Notes: generated by a model from the letters alone, not told the origin. Shown: positions 49,922 to 60,390, counted from the stretch's first letter. The stretch is 64,000 nt of DNA from Paracoccaceae bacterium (GCA_030066905.1 JASJAR010000009.1:1-64000); one strand, 5' to 3'. A program made the numbers and translations.

Positions 49922-51625
49922 CTAGGACTTGCCAAGGCCGAAGGGGCTTTCGGGCGCTTCGGCCGCATCGCCCTCGCCGGTGCCGCGGTCGCGCGTAACG
50001 CCGCCCTTGCCGCCGGCGACATCCGCGGCGACATCGAGCGATTCCTTGACCGCCGCCTGGGTGTCGGCGGTCTGGCGCTCGATCTGATCGAGAAGCTCGC
50101 GGGTCTCGGTCAGACCTTCGCGGGTAATGCTCGTCGCCGCGCGGATCGTCTCGCCGTATTCCGAGAGATCCGACAGCGCCTTCGACAGGTCCTCGTTGAG
50201 CTCCTTGGTCCCGAGGGCGACACGGATCACCTCGCGCTGACTGAGATCGCTCGTGGTCCGGTTCATCCGTTCGAGCGAGATCTTCGCAGCTTCCGAAGAC
50301 TCGCCCAGCGCCGCCGCCGAGACCGCCTGCAAGACGGTGCTCAACTGGTCCGCGACCCCCGCCACCCCCGAGGTGTGCAGCGCGCGGGTCTTGGCGACCT
50401 GCTGTTCGTTCGCCTCGCGCATCGAATGGATCCGGTGCCCGGACGCCGTCAGTTCGGCCAGCACCGACGTCGTATCCACGCTCGAACGCCCGAGCGACGA
50501 GATATGCCCGTTCAGATCGCGCTCGAGCCGTTCCTGATTAAGCCGTTCAAGGTCGCTGTCGGACTTTTCGATCGCCGCCTTGATCTCTTCGCGCCGGGTT
50601 TCGTTCGCCCCTTCGGCCCCTTTGATGGCATCGTTGAGGATCGCGTACATCCCCCGCATCGTGAAATTGGCTTCGTCGAGATTGTCGATCTGCCCGTTCA
50701 TGCCGTTGAAATGGGACAGAACGCTCGACACCCGGGTCTCGGTCGTGTCGATAAAGGCTTGCGCGCTTTCGACGAGGGCGACCTGGCGCGCCTGATGGTC
50801 TTCGGAGGAGATGTCGAGAAGCTCGCGGAGCTTCTCCTTTTCTTCCGCGAACTCGGCGAACTCGCTGGCGGAGCTGCTCGCCTCGTCCAGAGCCCTGATC
50901 CGGTCGACGAGCGACTGCATCGCTCCGGTCTGCTCCTCGATCTTGCCCTCATTGACCGCGATCATCTCACGGGCGGATTTCTTGGTCCCGCCGAGACCGA
51001 AGAAGGACTTGTCCTCCTCGAGCCGCTTCGACTCCAGTCGGAGACCGTGGATGAGCTTTTCAAGCTCGCCGAGCTTACCCTTGAGCTCGGCCTTCTCGGC
51101 CTCGCGCTTCTGCTGCTCTTCGCGCTCGCGCAGCAATTCCGCGAAGACGTCGAACGTTACACCGTTCATGCGCAGCGTGTAGACGGCATCGACGATGTCC
51201 GTCAGCGGGCCGATCTGGTCTTCGAAAGTCAGAAGCGCGGTGTTGATGTCCTCAAACACGCTCTTCAGCTCGGCAAAGGCCTCGGTGTCGGTTAGCGCGA
51301 TGATCTCCTGGGCCATCCGCTTCCGCTCGAACTGAAGGAACTCCTTGAAGCTGTTGAACGCCGCCAGGGTTTCCCGGGCCTGCTCACGGTCGTCGGCAAA
51401 GGTCAGCGCCTCGGTCACCGCCTTGAGTTTTTCCTCCGGCGAGCGCGCATCGTCCAGCATGACCTTGTAGAACGGGTTGCTCTTGATGTCGGCAAAGCGC
51501 GCGGCATCGGTCTGGGCCGCGGGCTGCGCGCTTTCGGCGACCGCTTCGGTTCGGCGGGACTGGGCGGCAATGAAATCCTGGGCCGATTTGATCTTGGCTG
51601 GCTTTGGCTTGGCGGCGTCTGACAT
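49922..51625 (-). CDS. Unrecognised long coiled-coil protein, first gene of the AAA+ operon
   Basis: 567 aa from ATG 51625 (MSDAAKPKPAK). Nearly all helical and very charged, with heptad-like stretches at about 150-210 (EREEQQKREAEKAELKGKLG), 240-330 and 360-540. There is no signal peptide or membrane span. The tail is Gly/Asp/Glu rich (GGKGGVTRDRGTGEGDAAEAP). A conserved-looking head (FADIKSNPFYKVMLDDARSPE) may be a small folded domain. It lies 9 bp upstream of the HSP100-like gene, so it may be the substrate, adaptor or scaffold of that ATPase. I recognise no family. Confidence 0.8.
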   Translation of the reverse strand: MSDAAKPKPAKIKSAQDFIAAQSRRTEAVAESAQPAAQTDAARFADIKSNPFYKVMLDDARSPEEKLKAVTEALTFADDREQARETLAAFNSFKEFLQFERKRMAQEIIALTDTEAFAELKSVFEDINTALLTFEDQIGPLTDIVDAVYTLRMNGVTFDVFAELLREREEQQKREAEKAELKGKLGELEKLIHGLRLESKRLEEDKSFFGLGGTKKSAREMIAVNEGKIEEQTGAMQSLVDRIRALDEASSSASEFAEFAEEKEKLRELLDISSEDHQARQVALVESAQAFIDTTETRVSSVLSHFNGMNGQIDNLDEANFTMRGMYAILNDAIKGAEGANETRREEIKAAIEKSDSDLERLNQERLERDLNGHISSLGRSSVDTTSVLAELTASGHRIHSMREANEQQVAKTRALHTSGVAGVADQLSTVLQAVSAAALGESSEAAKISLERMNRTTSDLSQREVIRVALGTKELNEDLSKALSDLSEYGETIRAATSITREGLTETRELLDQIERQTADTQAAVKESLDVAADVAGGKGGVTRDRGTGEGDAAEAPESPFGLGKS

Positions 51626-52004
51626 TGGGTTCCATCTGTTTCTGGGCGGATCGGCCTGCGGTTTTGGATTTCTACATGCCAAAAAGGCGAAATCATGGTC
51701 GCCATGAGTGTCGGCGCTGCAATTGCTGACGTATAGAGGCCGCCGGGCGTTTCGTCAGGGTTGTGGCCATCACAGCATAGCCGCACCGGCTCGTCGTGAC
51801 CGCGAAATCGGGGCCTCGGTATCGGATGGATCCGGCCGGTCGGGACATGTCTGCCGCCAAGAGGTGCGACCCGGACCCTGCACCTCGGCCGCAGCCAGCG
51901 CAAAGCGCGGTCGGCAAGACAGGAATTGGTGCGGGTAAGAGGATCGCCCTGGACCCCGTACCCCGCGCTCAAGTGGACCGAAGGCCAGTAGCGCAAGATA
52001 AGAG
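51626..52004. other. Non-coding gap between the coiled-coil gene and tRNA-Leu
   Basis: 379 bp that should hold the promoter of the three-gene operon (minus strand). I see no gene, strong palindrome or terminator that I would support; short open frames on both strands overlap each other and have no family features. Confidence 0.4.
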
Positions 52005-52091
52005 TGGTGCGGTCGAGAAGACTCGAACTTCCACGGGAGTTACCCCACAGCGACCTCAACGCTGCGCGTCTACCAATTCCGCCACGACCGC
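52005..52091 (-). tRNA. tRNA-Leu(GAG)
   Basis: Minus strand: acceptor GCGGTCG pairs with CGACCGC, the D-arm carries TGGTAGACGCGC, the anticodon stem-loop CAGCG-TTGAGGT-CGCTG gives anticodon GAG, a long class II variable arm follows, then the T-arm (AAGTTCGAGTCTT) and an encoded CCA. Both the GAG anticodon and the long variable arm mark it as leucine. Confidence 0.94.
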
Positions 52092-52194
52092 ACGCAAGCC
52101 TTACGTAGACTGGCGCGCCGTATAGCCGGTGATTCTGTCGATGTGAAGGGGCTGAAGGACGGGGCGGCGAGGTTTTTCCCGCCGCCCTGTTGGC

Positions 52195-53676
52195 TCATTC
52201 GGTGATCGTGAAAGTGACCAGCGGCTGGTCCCCGGCCGCGGCCGGAACCACCGGCGGCGTCGCTGCCGACCCGCCGTTCATCGCCGCCCGGATCACCTCG
52301 ATCCGCTCGGGCTGACCGGGGGCGAAGAGCGGCTTGGCGGAGGCCGCTTCGAGGCCGATCTCGTACCAAGGTCCGGCCCGTTCGGCGGATTTCGTCGTGC
52401 CGAAACCCTGGCTCAGGTGATGGCCGATGAGTTCGCCGTAGGCCCGTTCGCCGAGCGCCGTCAGGATCAGCCCGGTGCCGAGGGCGACGCCCATGTCATC
52501 TGTGCGGTAGCCGACGCCAAGGCAGATCCGGGCAGTTCCCGCGAGATCCGCCGGCTGGAGCCCGGTCCCCACGACGAAGCTCGCCACATCCTGAAGCACC
52601 GCGTCGCGATCTTTCAGCGGGAGAGCTGCGACCTGGGCCGACAGCGCCCCCCCGAAGGCGCCGCATTGCGCCTCGATCTCCCCGGCCGACACGCCCTGGA
52701 CCTGGCCCGCGAGCTCCTGGCCGGTTTCGATCGCATAGGTCCGCGCAAGGCAGAATTGCTCGGACAGTGCAAAGTCGACATCCGTCACCGCCGTGGCCTT
52801 GGTGAACCCGCCATTGGAATTGGTCTGGAGCGACACCGTGTTGCAATGGCTTGCAAGGGACGGCGCCTGACCGGTGGCCATGAAGTTCGGCAGCGCTGTC
52901 GCCGCCGGTGCGGGACCGGTCGCGGCAACCTCCGCTGCCGGCGGCGGAACCGGCTGGGCCTGCTGGCCGCCTCCGAGGAGCGGCTGCTGGGTCGTGGCCG
53001 CCGCTGCCAATGCCGGCTGACCGCCGGGGGCGGGCGCCTGGTTGAGCGGCTGCTGGCCGATGGGGGCCGGTTGACCCGCCAGCGTCTGCTGGCTGCCGAG
53101 GGGGGCCGGCTGCACGCCGAGGGGCTGCTGCCCGACCAGCGACGGCGCCGGTGCGAGGCCCGGCTGACCCGCGAGCACCGGCTGGCCGCCGGTCATCGAG
53201 CCGCCCGCCATCTGGCTTTTGTAGGCCATCAGGAGTTGCTGGCCAAAGAGCCCGGTCTGCTGCTGGCCGCCATTGTCGGCCCAGTAATAGGCCGCCATCA
53301 GGTTCTCGAACTGGTAATCGGGGAAGTCCCGGCCGTTGATCGGATAGCCCATCGCGGCCTGGTAGCGCTCGATTGCGGCCCGCGTGCCGCGGCCAATCTG
53401 GCCGTCGACCGCGCCGGCATTGTAGCCGAAATAGTTGAGCGCGGTCTGGGTCTGACGGCCGCGTTCGGTGACGGGTATGCGCGATGCCGACGGGGCCGCC
53501 CGGCGGACCGTCGTGGTCTGCTGGCGACTTCTGTTGGCTTCCTGCACCGCGAGCGTGCCGAGCACGCCCACCGCCGCGCCGGCGATAAAGTCGCCCGCAT
53601 CGGCTTCCGCCCTATCGGTCGGGGCCACCGCCACCGCGCCGACAACCGCGACCGTCGTCATGAGCCTTGCAATCAT
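52195..53676 (-). CDS. Exported protein with peptidoglycan-binding domain
   Basis: 493 aa. Signal peptide (LMTTVAVVGAVAVAPTDRAEA). Residues about 60-125 carry a PG_binding_1 domain: QTALNYFGYNAGAVDGQIGRGTRAAIERYQ. A Pro/Gln/Gly/Ala-rich linker (about 130-270) contains PLGQQ/PAPLG-like short repeats. The C-terminal part (about 280-485) has four or more cysteines and is helical, not recognised. Start at 53676 is chosen for its GGAGGAAGG site; 53694 is possible. Likely periplasmic and cell-wall associated. A GC-rich hairpin lies just past its stop (52162-52187). Confidence 0.8.
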   Translation of the reverse strand: MIARLMTTVAVVGAVAVAPTDRAEADAGDFIAGAAVGVLGTLAVQEANRSRQQTTTVRRAAPSASRIPVTERGRQTQTALNYFGYNAGAVDGQIGRGTRAAIERYQAAMGYPINGRDFPDYQFENLMAAYYWADNGGQQQTGLFGQQLLMAYKSQMAGGSMTGGQPVLAGQPGLAPAPSLVGQQPLGVQPAPLGSQQTLAGQPAPIGQQPLNQAPAPGGQPALAAAATTQQPLLGGGQQAQPVPPPAAEVAATGPAPAATALPNFMATGQAPSLASHCNTVSLQTNSNGGFTKATAVTDVDFALSEQFCLARTYAIETGQELAGQVQGVSAGEIEAQCGAFGGALSAQVAALPLKDRDAVLQDVASFVVGTGLQPADLAGTARICLGVGYRTDDMGVALGTGLILTALGERAYGELIGHHLSQGFGTTKSAERAGPWYEIGLEAASAKPLFAPGQPERIEVIRAAMNGGSAATPPVVPAAAGDQPLVTFTITE

Positions 53677-53870
53677 AACCTTCCTCCAATGCACAGAGAA
53701 TCCCGCATCTAACTTAGTCTACCACGGCATGGCCGGCGCGGTAGGGCAAATCCCGGGCGTGACCTCGTTGGCCGCGCCCTGCCCGCCCGACCCGCCGCGC
53801 CGGCGGATTGCAGCTGACGCGGGCGGCGGGTAACGTCCAGCCGGTCCAACAGAAAGCACGCCGTTCCGTC

Positions 53871-54515
53871 ATGGTCACCTGGCTTAACTCCGACGCACCC
53901 GTTCCCTATACGGCCGCCGAGGCGGAGATGGAGGCGCGCGTGGAGGCGATCCTGCGCGGCGCGGGCGACGAGACGGTCTGGCTCCTGGAACACCCGCCGC
54001 TCTATACCGCTGGCACGTCCGCACGCCCCGAGGACCTCCGCGACCCCGACCGGTTCCCGGTCTACCCCACCCGGCGCGGCGGCCAATATACATACCACGG
54101 CCCCGGCCAGCGGGTCGCCTACACGATGCTCGATGTGGCCGCCCGCGGCCGCGACGTCCGCCGCTTCGTCTGGTCGCTCGAAGACTGGGTGATCCGCACC
54201 CTCGACCGCTTCAACGTCAAAGGCGAGCGCCGGGAGGGCCGGGTCGGGGTCTGGGTCGTCCGGCCCGAGCTGCCGCCGGGGCCGGACGGCAGCCTCCATG
54301 AGGCCAAGATCGCCGCCATCGGCGTGCGTCTGCGCCGCTGGGTCTCGTTTCACGGCATCTCGATCAACGTCGAGCCCGATCTGTCGCATTTCGACGGTAT
54401 CGTCCCCTGCGGCATCGCCGAGCACGGGGTCACATCGCTTGTGGACCTCGGGCTGCCGGTGACGATGGCGGATGTGGACACCGCACTGAAGGAGGCGTTC
54501 GCGGAGGTGTTCTAG
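53871..54515 (+). CDS. lipB: Octanoyl-[acyl-carrier-protein]:protein N-octanoyltransferase
   Basis: 214 aa. Transfers octanoate from ACP to lipoyl domains, the first step of lipoate synthesis. The LipB signature [18 protein letters not shown] is present, with the catalytic Cys in [13 protein letters not shown] and the Lys of [13 protein letters not shown]. Start at 53871; an upstream in-frame start adds sequence of no family likeness. Its stop codon overlaps that of the convergent amidohydrolase (shared CTAG). Confidence 0.95.
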   Translation: MVTWLNSDAPVPYTAAEAEMEARVEAILRGAGDETVWLLEHPPLYTAGTSARPEDLRDPDRFPVYPTRRGGQYTYHGPGQRVAYTMLDVAARGRDVRRFVWSLEDWVIRTLDRFNVKGERREGRVGVWVVRPELPPGPDGSLHEAKIAAIGVRLRRWVSFHGISINVEPDLSHFDGIVPCGIAEHGVTSLVDLGLPVTMADVDTALKEAFAEVF

Positions 54516-55936
54516 TCGCCCTCAAGCGCTGCGCGAAGAGCGGCGAGCGCTGCGGTGTCGAACACACGACCGTTGGCGATGACCGCCCTTGGATCGCGCA
54601 GGGTGGCAAGGCCCTCCAACGGGTTGTCGCCGACAATCAGGATGTCGGCCCGCCGGCCCACGGCAATCCGGCCATCCTGATCGGAGAGCCCGAAAAATCG
54701 CGGCGGGGTCACGGTCGCCGTGACCAGGGCCTCCTGCGGTGTCAGGCCGATATCGACATAGCGGTCGAGCTCGTCGAGGAGCGAGAATCCGTGAAAGATA
54801 AACGGATTGGCATATGAGGCGTCGCTTGACGCGATCATCGGCACGCCAGCGGCATGGGCCTTCCGGAACACCGCGTGATCGAGCGCAAGCGAGCGGTCGG
54901 CCAGCACGCGCAACTCGTCGGTCATCCCCTCCAGCCGGAAATCGGGCCGGTTCCAGGCCGCGCGGACCTCGTCGGGCAGCAGCCGCATCCGCAGAGCGTC
55001 CTCGGCCGGACGCTCGCCGATGTAGAAATCGGCCACGACCAGCGTCGGAGAGACATGGAGCCTTGCCTCGGCCATCCGCGCCAGGACAGCCTCGCACAGG
55101 TCTTCGTCGAAGGTTTCGAGCATTATCGCGGTGTGCCCGGTCATCTCGGCGATCATCGCGGCAAGGGGCTCGTCGGCGGCCAGAGCGATGCGTACGCCCG
55201 CGACCATCTCCGCCTCCCGGGTCGAACAGGCCTTCGCCACCCGCCCGAAATGCTCGATGCCCGACTGGCCGGCCTCCATCGCCGTGTCGAGGGTCACGGT
55301 TTCGGGCACATGGCCGACCACCGGCAGACCGATGCGCCTGGCTTCCGCGACAAGGGCGCGGTAGGGGGCCGGGCGCAGCATCGAATAGGTCTTGATCGCG
55401 GGATAGCCGGCTGCGGCCACGTCTTCGACGACCGCCCGCGCCTCGGCTTCGGTGTCGGCCAGCCGCATCCCCGGCCAGGAGCCGGGCGACGCGTCGACCC
55501 AGGCCCCCGAAATCACGATGCGCGGACCGGTCCGCCTGCCGGCCTCGATCTCGGCGGCGATCCGGCGCTGGTCGGCGAGCGGCACGAGCGCGCCCATGTC
55601 GCGGATGCCGGTGACCCCGTTCAGAATGTAGCTCGGGAGGGCCGTGTCGGCCTCGGTGGGGCTCGAAAAGACATGGACATGCCCGTCCCAAAGCCCCGGG
55701 AGGGCATAGGCGCCGCGCCCGTCGAACACGCGCTCCCCGGCCCGGGGCTCCAGCGCCCCGGCCTCTGCGATCTCGGCAACAAGCCCGCCGTCGACCCGAA
55801 GATCGCGCGGCGCCGAGACAGTGCCGGCTTCGACATCGACGATCCGCACGCCGGCGATCAGGTCGGCCTTTGCGGAGGGGGCGGCCACGGCCAGCACGGC
55901 GGCGGTGACCACGGCCCGGAGGGGGGTGCGTCGCAT
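54512..55936 (-). CDS. Exported amidohydrolase family protein
   Basis: 474 aa with an N-terminal signal peptide ([18 protein letters not shown]), so periplasmic. The amidohydrolase metal motif [10 protein letters not shown], an internal [11 protein letters not shown] and GIEHFGR block, and the C-terminal [20 protein letters not shown] and [15 protein letters not shown] segments are all present. These resemble the imidazolonepropionase-like/Xaa-Pro type of amidohydrolase. The substrate is not apparent. Start at 55936, which opens the signal peptide. Confidence 0.88.
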   Translation of the reverse strand: MRRTPLRAVVTAAVLAVAAPSAKADLIAGVRIVDVEAGTVSAPRDLRVDGGLVAEIAEAGALEPRAGERVFDGRGAYALPGLWDGHVHVFSSPTEADTALPSYILNGVTGIRDMGALVPLADQRRIAAEIEAGRRTGPRIVISGAWVDASPGSWPGMRLADTEAEARAVVEDVAAAGYPAIKTYSMLRPAPYRALVAEARRIGLPVVGHVPETVTLDTAMEAGQSGIEHFGRVAKACSTREAEMVAGVRIALAADEPLAAMIAEMTGHTAIMLETFDEDLCEAVLARMAEARLHVSPTLVVADFYIGERPAEDALRMRLLPDEVRAAWNRPDFRLEGMTDELRVLADRSLALDHAVFRKAHAAGVPMIASSDASYANPFIFHGFSLLDELDRYVDIGLTPQEALVTATVTPPRFFGLSDQDGRIAVGRRADILIVGDNPLEGLATLRDPRAVIANGRVFDTAALAALRAALEGD

Positions 55937-56162
55937 GTGAGCCGATCTCCACGATTGGGAATGGGACATGGCTACCGGGCTCTGCGGGGCGCGGCCGTGA
56001 CACATATCAAGGCCCCGACCGTCGCCTGCCGCCCGCCCCGGCCCCCGCGTCACTTTATCCCCCTGCGCGGCAGCATCGCGCATTGCCCCCACCGGGCGGC
56101 CCCTTTAGACACGGGTGAAACGTTGCGGGCACACCGCGCCAAGGGGAATCAGGAGGGTAGGC

Positions 56163-57902
56163 ATGGCTGACGCAGCCGTCCACGGCCACGATCACGAGGA
56201 CAAGCGGGGCTTCTTCACCCGCTGGTTCATGTCGACGAACCACAAAGACATCGGCATCCTCTATCTCTTCACCTCCGGCATCGTCGGCTTCATCGCGGTG
56301 GCCTTCACGATCTACATGCGCATGGAGCTCATGGAGCCCGGCGTGCAGTATATGTGCGCCGAGGGCGCGCGGATGATCGCCAATGGCGAATGCGCCGATC
56401 CGAACGGACATCTCTGGAACGTGCTGATCACCGGCCACGGCATCCTGATGATGTTCTTCGTGGTCATCCCCGCGCTCTTCGGCGGGTTTGGCAATTATTT
56501 CATGCCTTTGCATATCGGCGCGCCCGATATGGCCTTCCCGCGGCTCAACAACCTCTCGTATTGGCTCTATGTGGCGGGCACCTCGCTGGCAGTGGCCTCG
56601 CTCCTCTCACCGGGGGGCAACGGACAGCTTGGCTCGGGTGTCGGCTGGGTGCTCTACCCGCCCTTATCGACCACCGAGGCCGGCTATTCGATGGATCTGG
56701 CGATCTTCGCCGTCCACCTCTCGGGCGCCTCGTCGATCCTCGGCGCGATCAACATGATCACGACCTTTCTGAACATGCGCGCGCCCGGCATGACGCTCTT
56801 CAAGGTGCCGCTCTTTGCCTGGTCGATCTTCGTCACCGCCTGGCTCATTCTTCTGGCCCTGCCGGTGCTCGCGGGTGCCATCACGATGCTCCTGACCGAC
56901 CGCAACTTCGGGACGACCTTCTTCGACCCCGCCGGCGGCGGCGACCCGGTGCTCTACCAGCACATCCTGTGGTTCTTCGGGCACCCGGAAGTCTACATCA
57001 TCATCCTGCCGGCCTTCGGGGTGATCTCCCATGTGATCGCCACCTTCTCCAGGAAGCCCGTCTTCGGCTACCTGCCCATGGTCTGGGCGATGATCGCCAT
57101 CGGCGCCTTGGGCTTCGTCGTCTGGGCGCACCATATGTACACGGTTGGGATGTCGCTCCGGCAGCAGACCTATTTCATGCTGGCGACCATGGTCATCGCG
57201 GTGCCGACAGGGGTGAAGATCTTCTCGTGGATCGCGACGATGTGGGGCGGCTCCATCGAGTTCAAAACCCCGATGCTCTGGGCCTTCGGCTTCCTCTTCC
57301 TCTTCACCGTTGGCGGGGTGACGGGCATCGTCCTCTCCCAGGCCGGCGTCGACCGGGCCTATCACGACACCTACTACGTCGTCGCCCACTTCCACTACGT
57401 GATGAGCCTCGGCGCCGTCTTCGGCATCTTCGCCGCGATCTATTACTGGATCGGGAAGATGTCGGGGCGCCAATACCCCGAATTCTGGGGCAAGGTGCAT
57501 TTCTGGATGATGTTCATCGGCTCGAACATCACCTTCTTCCCCCAGCACTTCCTCGGCCGCCAGGGGATGCCGCGGCGCTACATCGACTATCCGGAGGCCT
57601 ATGCCTACTGGAACTACATCTCCTCGATCGGCGCCTTCATCGCCTTCGCCTCGTTCCTTCTATTCATCTGCATCGTGTTCTACACACTGACCCGGGGGGC
57701 TCGGGTCACCGAGCCCAACTACTGGAACCCCCATGCCGACACCCTGGAATGGACCCTTCCCAACCCGCCGCCGGAGCACACCTTCGAGACGCTGCCCAAG
57801 CGTGAGGATTGGGACACTGATCACGGTCATTACCCAACCGTTCAGGAATGGGCCGAAGGGAGCCATCCCGAAAGCGCGGCACCCGAAGCGCTCAAGCCTT
57901 AA
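56163..57902 (+). CDS. ctaD: Cytochrome c oxidase subunit I (aa3 type)
   Basis: 579 aa, 12 membrane helices. Catalytic subunit that reduces oxygen and pumps protons. Haem and copper ligands are in the usual blocks: [37 protein letters not shown] with the His-Tyr cross-link site, [10 protein letters not shown] (Cu-B histidines) and [13 protein letters not shown]. Start ATG 56163 has AGGAGGG upstream. The other oxidase subunits are not next to it, a common arrangement in this family. A terminator follows at 57925. Confidence 0.97.
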   Translation: MADAAVHGHDHEDKRGFFTRWFMSTNHKDIGILYLFTSGIVGFIAVAFTIYMRMELMEPGVQYMCAEGARMIANGECADPNGHLWNVLITGHGILMMFFVVIPALFGGFGNYFMPLHIGAPDMAFPRLNNLSYWLYVAGTSLAVASLLSPGGNGQLGSGVGWVLYPPLSTTEAGYSMDLAIFAVHLSGASSILGAINMITTFLNMRAPGMTLFKVPLFAWSIFVTAWLILLALPVLAGAITMLLTDRNFGTTFFDPAGGGDPVLYQHILWFFGHPEVYIIILPAFGVISHVIATFSRKPVFGYLPMVWAMIAIGALGFVVWAHHMYTVGMSLRQQTYFMLATMVIAVPTGVKIFSWIATMWGGSIEFKTPMLWAFGFLFLFTVGGVTGIVLSQAGVDRAYHDTYYVVAHFHYVMSLGAVFGIFAAIYYWIGKMSGRQYPEFWGKVHFWMMFIGSNITFFPQHFLGRQGMPRRYIDYPEAYAYWNYISSIGAFIAFASFLLFICIVFYTLTRGARVTEPNYWNPHADTLEWTLPNPPPEHTFETLPKREDWDTDHGHYPTVQEWAEGSHPESAAPEALKP

Positions 57903-57924
57903 GGGTCAGCGACTGAGCACCGGG

Positions 57925-57952
57925 AGGCCCCGATACCCTCGGGGCCTTTTTT
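57925..57952 (+). terminator. Rho-independent terminator of ctaD
   Basis: AGGCCCCGA pairs with TCGGGGCCT across a 5-base loop, followed by six T. It lies 23 bp after the ctaD stop, so ctaD is probably transcribed alone. Confidence 0.92.
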
Positions 57953-58065
57953 CGTTCTGACCGGCCGACGCGCTTTCGGCGGTGTTGGACGTGTCGGTAT
58001 CGCTTCGATGTGCTTGGAGCCATTTCAGGCTTGAGCGGACGTTGGGCCCGCGCCTTTGAGAACCC

Positions 58066-58139
58066 GTCCCGGGCTCGACCCGGGACCTCCATCGGCATCG
58101 CGCTTCACGGGGTTCGAGGCCCCGGGCCAAGCCCGGGAC
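58066..58139. repeat. Extragenic palindrome pair (copy 4)
   Basis: GTCCCGGGCTCGACCCGGGAC at 58066-58086 and a related palindrome with CCCGGGCCAAGCCCGGG at 58121-58137. It fills part of the 323-bp gap between ctaD and the convergent SDR gene. Same family as the copies at 15941, 21124 and 28484. Confidence 0.78.
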
Positions 58140-58225
58140 GCGTGCCCTTGCCAATTCGCCGTCCGACGTTTCCAAGCTCGCTCAAGGGCGGCAACGCGCG
58201 ATCCGTTTCAGGCGACGCGCATCCC

Positions 58226-59077
58226 TCACGCGCCGTTCCCGGCGATGAACGCCGCGAAAGCCTCGGTGTAGTCGGGATGCCAGCGGCTGAGCGGCGGCCG
58301 GTTCTCGATGATATCGCCGATGGCCCAGGCCATGCGCTTTTCGTCGAGGTCCCGCGGCACGTCGTTGTCGGGGCACAGAATATAGAAATCCCGCCGATTG
58401 AGGCTCTCGATGAAGAACTCCGCGGTCTCGTCGGGCGTCCAGGCCGCGGCGGGTTTGGGGTCGCCCTCCTTCGCGCCTGTCAGCGGGGTAAAGACGTAAC
58501 CCGGGATCAGAAGATGGGCGGTGAGGGCCGCGCCTTCTATGTTGCGCAACTCATGGGCCAGAGCCTCGGTAAACGCTTTCAGCCCGGCCTTGGAGACGTT
58601 GTAGGCCGGGTTTCCGGGCGGCGTGGTGATCCCCTGTTTCGAGCCGGTGTTGACGATGGCACCGGGCCGGCCCCGTTCGATCATCCGCGGCGCGAAGACC
58701 TGGGTGCCGTGGATCGGGCCCCAAAGGTTCACGCCGAGCGTCGCCGCCCAGGGGTCCTCCGACCCGATGCAGGAGGAGCCGATCTCCATGCCTGCATTGT
58801 TCATCAGGATGTCGGTGCCACCGAAGCGCCCGGCGACCGCGGCCTCCAGCGCCACCAGCGCCGCGCGGTCCGAGACATCCGTCACCGCAGTCAGGACCTC
58901 TGCCGCCCCCGCTTCGGCGAGGGCCGTCTCCGCGGCGGCGAGCCTGTCCTCGGCGCGGTCGGCAATGGCGACCCGCATGCCCATCCCGGCAAAGCGCTTC
59001 GCTGCCGCGAGACCGATGCCGGAGGCGCCTCCGGTGACCACGGCGACGGATTGGGCTGTCAGGGCGGGATGGGTCAT
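58226..59077 (-). CDS. Short-chain dehydrogenase/reductase (SDR)
   Basis: 283 aa. NAD(P)-binding motif TGGASGIGLAA near residue 15 and the catalytic YNVSKAG (Tyr-x-x-x-Lys) are present, with the NNAG (MNNAGMEIG) motif between. Acts on an alcohol or ketone; substrate unknown. Probably cytoplasmic. Its start is divergent from the DUF2244 gene (59260). Confidence 0.92.
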   Translation of the reverse strand: MTHPALTAQSVAVVTGGASGIGLAAAKRFAGMGMRVAIADRAEDRLAAAETALAEAGAAEVLTAVTDVSDRAALVALEAAVAGRFGGTDILMNNAGMEIGSSCIGSEDPWAATLGVNLWGPIHGTQVFAPRMIERGRPGAIVNTGSKQGITTPPGNPAYNVSKAGLKAFTEALAHELRNIEGAALTAHLLIPGYVFTPLTGAKEGDPKPAAAWTPDETAEFFIESLNRRDFYILCPDNDVPRDLDEKRMAWAIGDIIENRPPLSRWHPDYTEAFAAFIAGNGA

Positions 59078-59259
59078 TGGCGGGTCCTCCTTGCTGGGAC
59101 GAGCCTATGCCAAGCGGATCAGGGATGCGACCGGCTTCGGTCGGCATAGGCCGGACCCCAACAGGCGACCTCGCCCGGCCCGCGCGGCAACGTCGCACCG
59201 GATTTCGCTTTCGCGCCCGTTCGCTATATTTCCTGCAACCGACCGGACAAACCGCCAAG

Positions 59260-59730
59260 ATGCCCTACCGCTGGACCGAAACCCCGACCGAGACCACGCT
59301 CGACCTCTGGCCCCACCAGTCGATGACCCCGCGCGGGTTCACCTGGTTCATCGGCGCCACCGCCGCGCTCCTTGCGCTGCCGCTGATCGCGCTTCTGGGT
59401 TCCCCGGTGGTCTGGGTTCTCCTGGCGTTCTTCCTTGCCACCCTTGCCGCCCTCTGGTGGGCGCTCAGCGCCAATGTCGCAGCCCGGCACAGCCGGGAAG
59501 CCCTCACCGTTTCGCCGGACCGGATGCATCTTGCGCACCTGCCCGCGCGGGGCCCCGCCCTCGAATGGGAGGCGAATCCCCACTGGGTAACCGTGCATCT
59601 GCATCAGGACGGACCGGTGGAAAAATATCTCACCCTGCGCGGTAACGGGCGGGAGGTGGAACTGGGGTCCTTCCTAAGTCCCGAGGAACGCGAAGGACTT
59701 TTCGAGGACCTCACTCGCCTCCTGCGATAG
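59260..59730 (+). CDS. DUF2244 family membrane protein
   Basis: 156 aa. N-terminal soluble part (TPTETTLDLWPHQSM), then two membrane helices (GFTWFIGATAALLALPLIAL and VWVLLAFFLATLAALWWAL), then a soluble C-terminal domain with the family block PALEWEANPHWVTVHLHQDGP and LGSFLSPEEREGL. DUF2244 proteins occur near cytochrome oxidase and other respiration genes in Alphaproteobacteria; function undefined. Start at 59260 begins the family sequence; the upstream extension is not family-like. Confidence 0.87.
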   Translation: MPYRWTETPTETTLDLWPHQSMTPRGFTWFIGATAALLALPLIALLGSPVVWVLLAFFLATLAALWWALSANVAARHSREALTVSPDRMHLAHLPARGPALEWEANPHWVTVHLHQDGPVEKYLTLRGNGREVELGSFLSPEEREGLFEDLTRLLR

Positions 59731-59925
59731 CGCGGCAGAAACACAACAGGTAGGGGGCAGACTTATCCACAAGCGGCAGATATAGTTGCCGCGCTGCGGC
59801 AAATCCCCCAGAATTGGCCTGTTCGCGCTACCTGGGTGCGAATCGAGGCAGTTTACGAGTGACAGAGTTCGGTATCCTCTGCCATCAGGCGGCCGGTCCG
59901 GGTGGGCCGGTCGCCACTGGCCTCC

Positions 59926-60390
59926 TCACTTCGTCAGACGCGCCTTCACCTCGGGGCCGACCTGGCCGAAATCGAGTTGCCCGGTGTACTTGCCCTTGAG
60001 CTCGGCCATCACCCGTCCCATGTCGCGGATGCCCTCGGCTTTGGTCCTCGCGATGGCAGCGTCGATCGCAGCCGAGGTCTCGGCGGGGTCAAGCTGCTTC
60101 GGCAGGAAGGCTTCGAGCACCGAAATTTCCGCCTGTTCGGATTCGGCGAGTTCGAGCCGCCCGCCCTCTTCGTAGGCACGCACGCTTTCCTGCCGCTGTT
60201 TGACCATCTTGCCGAGGATCTGAAGGACATCGCCGTCGTCGATCCCCGTTTCGCTGTCGTCGCCGCCGCGCCGGGCGATCTCGCGATCCTTGATCGCGGC
60301 GTTGATCAGCCGCAGGGTCGATACCCGCACGCTGTCCTTGGCCTTGATCGCTTCTTTCAGGTTCTCGTTGATCTTGGTTTGCAAGTCCAT
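59926..60390 (-). CDS. GatB/YqeY family protein
   Basis: 154 aa, a YqeY/GatB C-terminal tail domain. Blocks MDLQTKINENLKEAIKAKDS, STLRLINAAIKDREIA, LEAFLPKQLDPAE and MGRVMAELKGKYTGQLDFGQ are characteristic. It is thought to relate to tRNA-dependent amidation, but the role of stand-alone YqeY is not settled. The start at 60390 suits the CCAGGGG site at 9 bp. Divergent from carA, a common arrangement in this group. Confidence 0.92.
   Translation of the reverse strand: MDLQTKINENLKEAIKAKDSVRVSTLRLINAAIKDREIARRGGDDSETGIDDGDVLQILGKMVKQRQESVRAYEEGGRLELAESEQAEISVLEAFLPKQLDPAETSAAIDAAIARTKAEGIRDMGRVMAELKGKYTGQLDFGQVGPEVKARLTK

Noticed and set aside
52162-52187. GC-rich hairpin after the peptidoglycan-binding protein gene as a Rho-independent terminator
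   Set aside because: The stem is good but no T-run follows on the minus strand, so a terminator call is not supported.
54522-56003. Alternative 493-codon frame within the amidohydrolase gene
   Set aside because: It is Arg/Gly-rich shadow; the chosen frame has amidohydrolase motifs and a signal peptide.
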